DNA of 7,433 nucleotides. It comes from Gammaproteobacteria bacterium. Lineage in GTDB: Bacteria; Pseudomonadota; Gammaproteobacteria; Steroidobacterales; SZUA-146. A program made the position numbers and the translations under genes. Within the stretch, counting starts at the first letter, position 1. Each line of letters begins with the position of its first letter. The stretch spans positions 1-7,433 of the forward strand of contig JABDLQ010000237.1 of assembly GCA_013002925.1 (NCBI GenBank). Direction: 5' to 3'. Of the stretch, positions 5,889 through 7,433 are shown piece after piece. The notes under the pieces are model-generated. The model had not been told where the DNA came from. It did not search any database and was given only the letters and a program-made list of their open reading frames with translations.

Positions 5889-5998
5889 CCGCCTGCCTCT
5901 GACCACCCAGGTTATACAACCTCTCTTATACGGATACACCGCCAATGGGTATTGTGCAATACTTGAAATTATCAAATCGAAAAACGACTGGCAGGCGG
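5889..5998. repeat. 9-bp inverted repeat spanning the divergent intergenic region
   Basis: CCGCCTGCC (5889-5897) is the exact reverse complement of GGCAGGCGG (5990-5998), separated by 92 nt. It lies between the YkgJ-type gene and the sulfotransferase. It could be paired protein sites or a long-range leader stem, and chance cannot be excluded. Confidence 0.3.
5949..5962. promoter_or_regulatory. Operator-like perfect palindrome
   Basis: GTATTG-TG-CAATAC is a 6-bp perfect inverted repeat with a 2-nt centre, about 90 nt upstream of the sulfotransferase start and 140 nt upstream of the YkgJ-type gene. Its form suits a dimeric regulator site, but no known consensus was recognised. Two direct TTATAC copies (5912-5917 and 5926-5931) and a TTGACA (5883-5888) lie nearby, without a well-spaced promoter pair. 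Confidence 0.3.
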
Positions 5999-6038
5999 CA
6001 CCCTGGCGCGTCCTCTTGTCTGAAGTTTCGTACCCCCC

Positions 6039-6043
6039 GAGGA
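6039..6043 (+). promoter_or_regulatory. Ribosome binding site selecting the GTG start of the sulfotransferase
   Basis: GAGGA is followed by an 8-nt spacer and then GTG 6052. No ATG lies in this frame for a long way downstream, and the first TPR begins about eight codons in, so GTG is the likely start. Confidence 0.65.
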
Positions 6044-6051
6044 ATAATTGC

Positions 6052-7433
6052 GTGGAACCGGACATATCAAAAAATATTGAGGCACTGCTATCCGCCGCCG
6101 TCACTGCCCATCGCCAGGGAAACCTCAGGCAGGCCGCTACCGGCTATGAACAGGTGCTGACAACCGCGCCAGACCATGCGATAGCCACACAACTTCTGGG
6201 AACCGTGGCATTACAGAATTTGCAATTCGACAAAGCCCGCCGGTTATTGAACCGGGCAATTGAGCTTGACCCTGAAAATGGAACCACTTTTCACAACCTG
6301 GCACGACTCGATGAGGCCGAGGACAAGCTGCACAATGCAATAACAAATTATCAACGTGCAATTGAGCTTATGCCGGATAATCCGGACTCTAGTTTTTCCC
6401 TGGCAAATGTATTGATGTCGCAGGGTCAACTGGAAGAAAGCGAGCGCTGGTATCGACGTACCCTTGCGATCGACCCGGCTTATGCTGAGGCTCACCGCAA
6501 AATTGCACGCCTGAAAAAACACACTGCCGTCGACAGTGATGTGACGGCAATGGAAACACTGTTTAGGGCAAATTCAACCAATGACTCTGCAAGGCTGCAG
6601 CTGGCATTCGGTCTGGGCAAAGCCTATGAAGACATGCAGAACTACGATAAAGCATATACCTATTTCAACACAGCTAACAAACTCAAGCGCGCACAAATGC
6701 GGTTTGATATCAATAACTGGGACAAGGAAATCGACAAGGTCATTGACGTCTTTACCCCAGACTTGTTCGCGCAGTTTTGCGATGCCGGTCAAATGGACGC
6801 CAGACCTGTTTTTATTTTAGGTATGCCACGCTCTGGCACGTCTCTTGTAGAGCAGGTCATGGCCAGTCACTCAAAAGTATTCGGAGGTGGCGAACTACAG
6901 ACTCTTAACACGGCGATCATGACAGCGATGGACGTCCGGCACTTCCCGTCCAATGTGCCGCAGCTGACACCGCAGGCGATTATGAAAATGGCCGATGGAT
7001 ATCTTGCCCAAACGTCTGCAATCAGTGCAGGCGCAAACTATGTCACGGATAAAAACCCTGACAACTTCAAGTTAATTGGAATGATAAAGCTGATGTTTCC
7101 TGACGCAAGAGTTATTCACACCTGTCGCAATCCAATGGATAACTGCTGGTCGCTGTACAAGAACCATTTTTCTGATAACGGTCCCTTTTACAGCTACGAT
7201 CAAACTGAATTAGGCCGGTATTACCTGGGTTATTCACGCCTGATGCAACACTGGCACAAGGTTCTGCCAGGGTTCGTGCACGATATAGTTTACGAGTCAC
7301 TGGTGGCGGACCTGGACACCAGCGCGAGGGCGCTGCTGAACTACTGCGAGCTGGAGTTTGAACCGGCTTGCCTGGAATTTCATCGCACGGCACGGTCCGT
7401 ACGAACCGCGAGCGCCGTGCAGGTGCGACAGCC
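6052..7433 (+). CDS. TPR-containing sulfotransferase (partial, C-terminus off the right edge)
   Basis: The frame is open from GTG 6052 to the window edge: 460 codons plus two bases. Four consecutive tetratricopeptide repeats cover about 9-42, 43-76, 77-110 and 111-144, each ending in an 'A.xxxP..' helix turn. A further TPR-like helical pair is near 180-215. A PAPS-dependent sulfotransferase domain (Sulfotransfer_3 type) follows. It has the 5'-phosphosulfate loop GMPRSGTS (257-264), GGGEL (278-282), VTDKNP (331-336) and the 3'-phosphate motif TCRNPMDNCWSLY (357-369). By comparison with tyrosylprotein sulfotransferases, Arg260, Glu281, Lys334, Arg359 and Ser367 match the expected catalytic and cofactor residues. 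No signal peptide is seen, so it is probably cytoplasmic, with the TPRs recruiting the acceptor. The acceptor (protein, glycan or lipid) is unknown. The missing end probably holds the rest of the sulfotransferase fold. Confidence 0.92.
   Translation, partial: MEPDISKNIEALLSAAVTAHRQGNLRQAATGYEQVLTTAPDHAIATQLLGTVALQNLQFDKARRLLNRAIELDPENGTTFHNLARLDEAEDKLHNAITNYQRAIELMPDNPDSSFSLANVLMSQGQLEESERWYRRTLAIDPAYAEAHRKIARLKKHTAVDSDVTAMETLFRANSTNDSARLQLAFGLGKAYEDMQNYDKAYTYFNTANKLKRAQMRFDINNWDKEIDKVIDVFTPDLFAQFCDAGQMDARPVFILGMPRSGTSLVEQVMASHSKVFGGGELQTLNTAIMTAMDVRHFPSNVPQLTPQAIMKMADGYLAQTSAISAGANYVTDKNPDNFKLIGMIKLMFPDARVIHTCRNPMDNCWSLYKNHFSDNGPFYSYDQTELGRYYLGYSRLMQHWHKVLPGFVHDIVYESLVADLDTSARALLNYCELEFEPACLEFHRTARSVRTASAVQVRQ

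Noticed and set aside
5808..6104. 99-residue N-terminal extension of the YkgJ-type protein up to ATG 6104
   Set aside because: It would overlap the first 53 bp of the sulfotransferase gene, has no family resemblance or ribosome binding site, and looks like random translation; conserved-looking protein begins near codon 100.

Overview
The window looks like a chromosomal segment of a mid-GC, Gram-negative bacterium, most plausibly an aquatic or marine gammaproteobacterium. That assignment is an inference from gene content only: a Sec-exported PKD/thrombospondin-3/dockerin-like protein, a TPR-sulfotransferase, and a DUF1538 plus PII-like plus CBS cluster. No rRNA, tRNA, CRISPR array, insertion sequence or phage gene was seen.

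Layout, left to right. (1) Positions 1-1708, minus strand: the first 569 residues of a large exported modular protein that continues off the left edge. (2) Positions 1709-2380: about 670 bp without a convincing gene, holding the leader of the exported protein and several inverted repeats, including three nested complementary segments at 2100-2170. (3) Positions 2381-4868, plus strand: a four-gene operon of two DUF1538 membrane proteins, a PII-like protein and a two-CBS protein. A and B overlap by 1 nt, PII follows B after 87 nt, and PII and CBS overlap by 4 nt. (4) Positions 4869-5198: a convergent gap with no recognisable gene or strong terminator. (5) Positions 5199-5807, minus strand: a YkgJ-type cysteine-cluster protein. 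(6) Positions 5808-6051: a divergent intergenic region with a short perfect palindrome and a 9-bp inverted repeat. (7) From 6052 to the right edge, plus strand: a TPR-sulfotransferase, cut off after 460 codons.

The four-gene operon is the most interesting part. By analogy with GlnK-AmtB and SbtB-SbtA, a trimeric PII-like protein encoded beside membrane proteins suggests that an uncharacterised DUF1538 transporter is controlled by nucleotide or metabolite state. The CBS protein may be a second adenylate sensor. The transported substrate cannot be read from the sequence. The other genes show no evident functional link to this operon or to each other.
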